DNA from: Streptomyces violaceusniger Tu 4113
GTDB taxonomy: Bacteria > Actinomycetota > Actinomycetes > Streptomycetales > Streptomycetaceae
DNA: 64,000 nucleotides
NCBI RefSeq assembly: GCF_000147815.2
Contig: NC_015957.1
Span: forward strand, 3,038,001 to 3,102,000
Reading direction: 5' to 3'
Made by a program: the position numbers and the translations under genes. Shown here in pieces: positions 62,821 through 64,000 of this stretch (position 1 is its first letter; the number at the start of each line of letters is the position of its first letter). The notes under the pieces were generated by a model. That model saw nothing but the letters and a program-made list of their open reading frames with translations, searched no databases and had not been told where the DNA came from.

Positions 62821-63456
62821 ATGGGACAAGCCACGGGGGATGCCATGGGAAGAGCCGTGGGACCAGCCGCCGTACGACGCGCCGCGCAGCGGCCCGCACG
62901 CGGCACACTGCGCTTCGCGCTGTTCGCCGAATGCCTGCTGACCGGTGTCTGGATGGTGCTCGCCGCCCTGCCGGTGATCACCGTGCTGCCCGCCTTCGCC
63001 GCAGGCTGTGCGCACCTTCGCCGCCATCTGGACGGTGAGCGGTCCACCTGGCGGGACTTCCTGACCGGGCTGCGGGAGGCCACCCGCAGCGGCTGGCGGT
63101 TCTCCCTGCTGTGGTGGGTGGCGCTCGCGCTGCTCGCCTTCGATCTGCGGGTGGCCCGCACCGGCGCCCTGCCCGGCGGGCCCGCGCTGATCGCCGTCAG
63201 CGTGGCGGGCCTGCTCGCGGTGCTCGTCCTCGGGCTGCGGACGGCGACCGTACGGCGGCCCGGCACCGCCTGGCCGGCCGCCGCCCGTACCGCCGCACGC
63301 CAGGGCCTGGCCGCCGACGTCGGCGGATCGCTGCTGCTCATCGGCGGGCTCGCGGTACTCGCCGTCGCCGCCTGGCAGATGCTGCCGCTGATCGCCCCGG
63401 CGGCGGGCGCCCTCGCGGGCTGTGCGGTCGCGGTGGAGCGCCGCGCCCGCGCCTGA
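62821..63456 (+). CDS. DUF624 (YesL-like) membrane protein
   Basis: 211 residues. A basic head, then four to five helices: CLLTGVWMVLAALPVITVLP, with the early FAECLLTGVWM block and the RRHLDGERSTWRDFLTGL loop typical of YesL/DUF624. It is regularly found beside carbohydrate ABC permeases in Gram-positives, including pectin-utilisation operons, with an uncertain role. ATG at 62821 or 62845. Confidence 0.82.
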   Translation: MGQATGDAMGRAVGPAAVRRAAQRPARGTLRFALFAECLLTGVWMVLAALPVITVLPAFAAGCAHLRRHLDGERSTWRDFLTGLREATRSGWRFSLLWWVALALLAFDLRVARTGALPGGPALIAVSVAGLLAVLVLGLRTATVRRPGTAWPAAARTAARQGLAADVGGSLLLIGGLAVLAVAAWQMLPLIAPAAGALAGCAVAVERRARA

Positions 63457-63552
63457 CACAGCGCAACCAGCCTCCGGCGCCACCCACCCCCGGCGCCGAC
63501 CCCTCCGCCGTTCATGTCATGCACCTGCCCCCGTACGAAAGGTGAAGCGGAC

Positions 63553-64000
63553 ATGCCCCCGATCGCCCGACGCAACCTCCTCAAGGCCGCCGCCGTCACC
63601 GGCGCCGCCATACCGTTCTCCTGGCTGCTCGCCAAGAACGCCCCGCAGGCCGCCGCCGACAGCCCCGCCGCCAAGTCCGCCGACGAGCCCGTGGACATCA
63701 CCTGGCTGGAGGACGGCGGCCTGGGCGCGGCCGCGGGCTCCACCTTCGGCGTCCCCTGGCCCAAGGGCGCCCACCCCGGCGACCGGACCTTCGCACTGAC
63801 CACCGCCGACGGCAAAGAGGTGCCCGTGCAGACCTGGGCCACCGCACACTGGCCCGACGGCTCGCTCAAGTGGACCGCGCACGCGGCGGGGGAGGGGCTC
63901 ACCGGCGACGCCCACAAGCTCACCACCGGCACACCCGCCGCGCCCGCCAAGAAGGTCACCGTCGCCGAGAGCGGCGGCCGGATCACCGTCGACACCGGAG
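63553..64000 (+). CDS. Tat-exported rhamnogalacturonan-lyase-like protein (PcRGLX/YetA type), partial
   Basis: Cut by the window end; 149 residues visible. Twin-arginine signal IARRNLLKAAAVTGAAIPF, then ITWLEDGGL, GSTFGVPWPKGAHPGDRTF and VPVQTWATAHWPDGSLKWTA. These N-terminal blocks match the PcRGLX/YetA group of exo-acting rhamnogalacturonan lyases. AAAGGTGA 8 bases before the ATG. Its place behind a sugar importer and DUF624 suggests that the operon takes up and breaks down pectin side structures. The assignment rests on the N-terminus only. Confidence 0.65.
   Translation, partial: MPPIARRNLLKAAAVTGAAIPFSWLLAKNAPQAAADSPAAKSADEPVDITWLEDGGLGAAAGSTFGVPWPKGAHPGDRTFALTTADGKEVPVQTWATAHWPDGSLKWTAHAAGEGLTGDAHKLTTGTPAAPAKKVTVAESGGRITVDTG

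Overview
The window is chromosomal DNA from a high-GC actinomycete, almost certainly Streptomyces. The evidence is strong G/C bias at third codon positions, frequent GTG starts and ATGA/GTGA stop-start overlaps, a recognisable sporulation gene ssgB, a clustered arginine regulon argC-J-B-D-R, and large XRE-type regulators with small partner proteins. I cannot assign a species from the sequence alone.

Layout. 0.1-5 kb: argCJBDR, a tightly coupled arginine operon with its own repressor. 5.3-13.7 kb: a BASS-type transporter, a flavin-linked redox operon (membrane ferric-reductase-like protein, FMN-binding protein, ApbE flavin transferase) split by a TnpB element, and small accessory genes. 13.8-16.6 kb: argG and argH. 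16.7-24.1 kb: assorted metabolic genes (aldo/keto reductase, hydrolase, acyltransferase, glycerophosphodiesterase, a sigma-like factor, membrane proteins, a HAD phosphatase). 24.2-27.3 kb: the methionine ABC importer metNIQ, preceded by a cysteine-rich leader peptide gene that fits attenuation. 28.4-36.4 kb: corrinoid genes (cobL, a BluB-CobT fusion carrying an enormous acidic N-terminus, a CysG-like enzyme) and an RNA methyltransferase. 36.4-38.9 kb: a membrane Ser/Thr kinase and two small conserved proteins.

38.9-46.7 kb is an accessory mosaic. It holds a run of minus-strand small genes, two of them broken, a HEPN-motif gene lying between a gene lacking its start and a gene lacking its end, plasmid-like palindromes, an IS256-family transposase with an apparent internal N-terminal deletion, and an XRE regulator with its usual small partner and a methyltransferase. 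47.2-50.6 kb has two small regulated units, each with a clear inverted-repeat operator: MFS/HxlR (divergent) and cyclase/TetR (co-directional).

50.8-59.2 kb returns to core genes: a phosphotransferase, a zinc-ribbon protein, a five-tRNA cluster (three Val, Cys, Gly), pabB/pabC for folate synthesis, acetyltransferase, DsbA-like protein, ssgB and a further tRNA-Val. 59.3-64 kb is a carbohydrate ABC import operon with a well-formed promoter and a LacI-type palindrome. It ends in a Tat-exported rhamnogalacturonan-lyase-like enzyme cut by the window edge. Between its two permease genes lies a translationally coupled ORF made of two 117-bp tandem repeats.

The most interesting signals are the Cys-leader/metN arrangement, the 117-bp repeat ORF inside the sugar operon, the HEPN cassette between broken genes, the TnpB element inside the flavin operon with a lost start codon, and the giant disordered extension on BluB-CobT.
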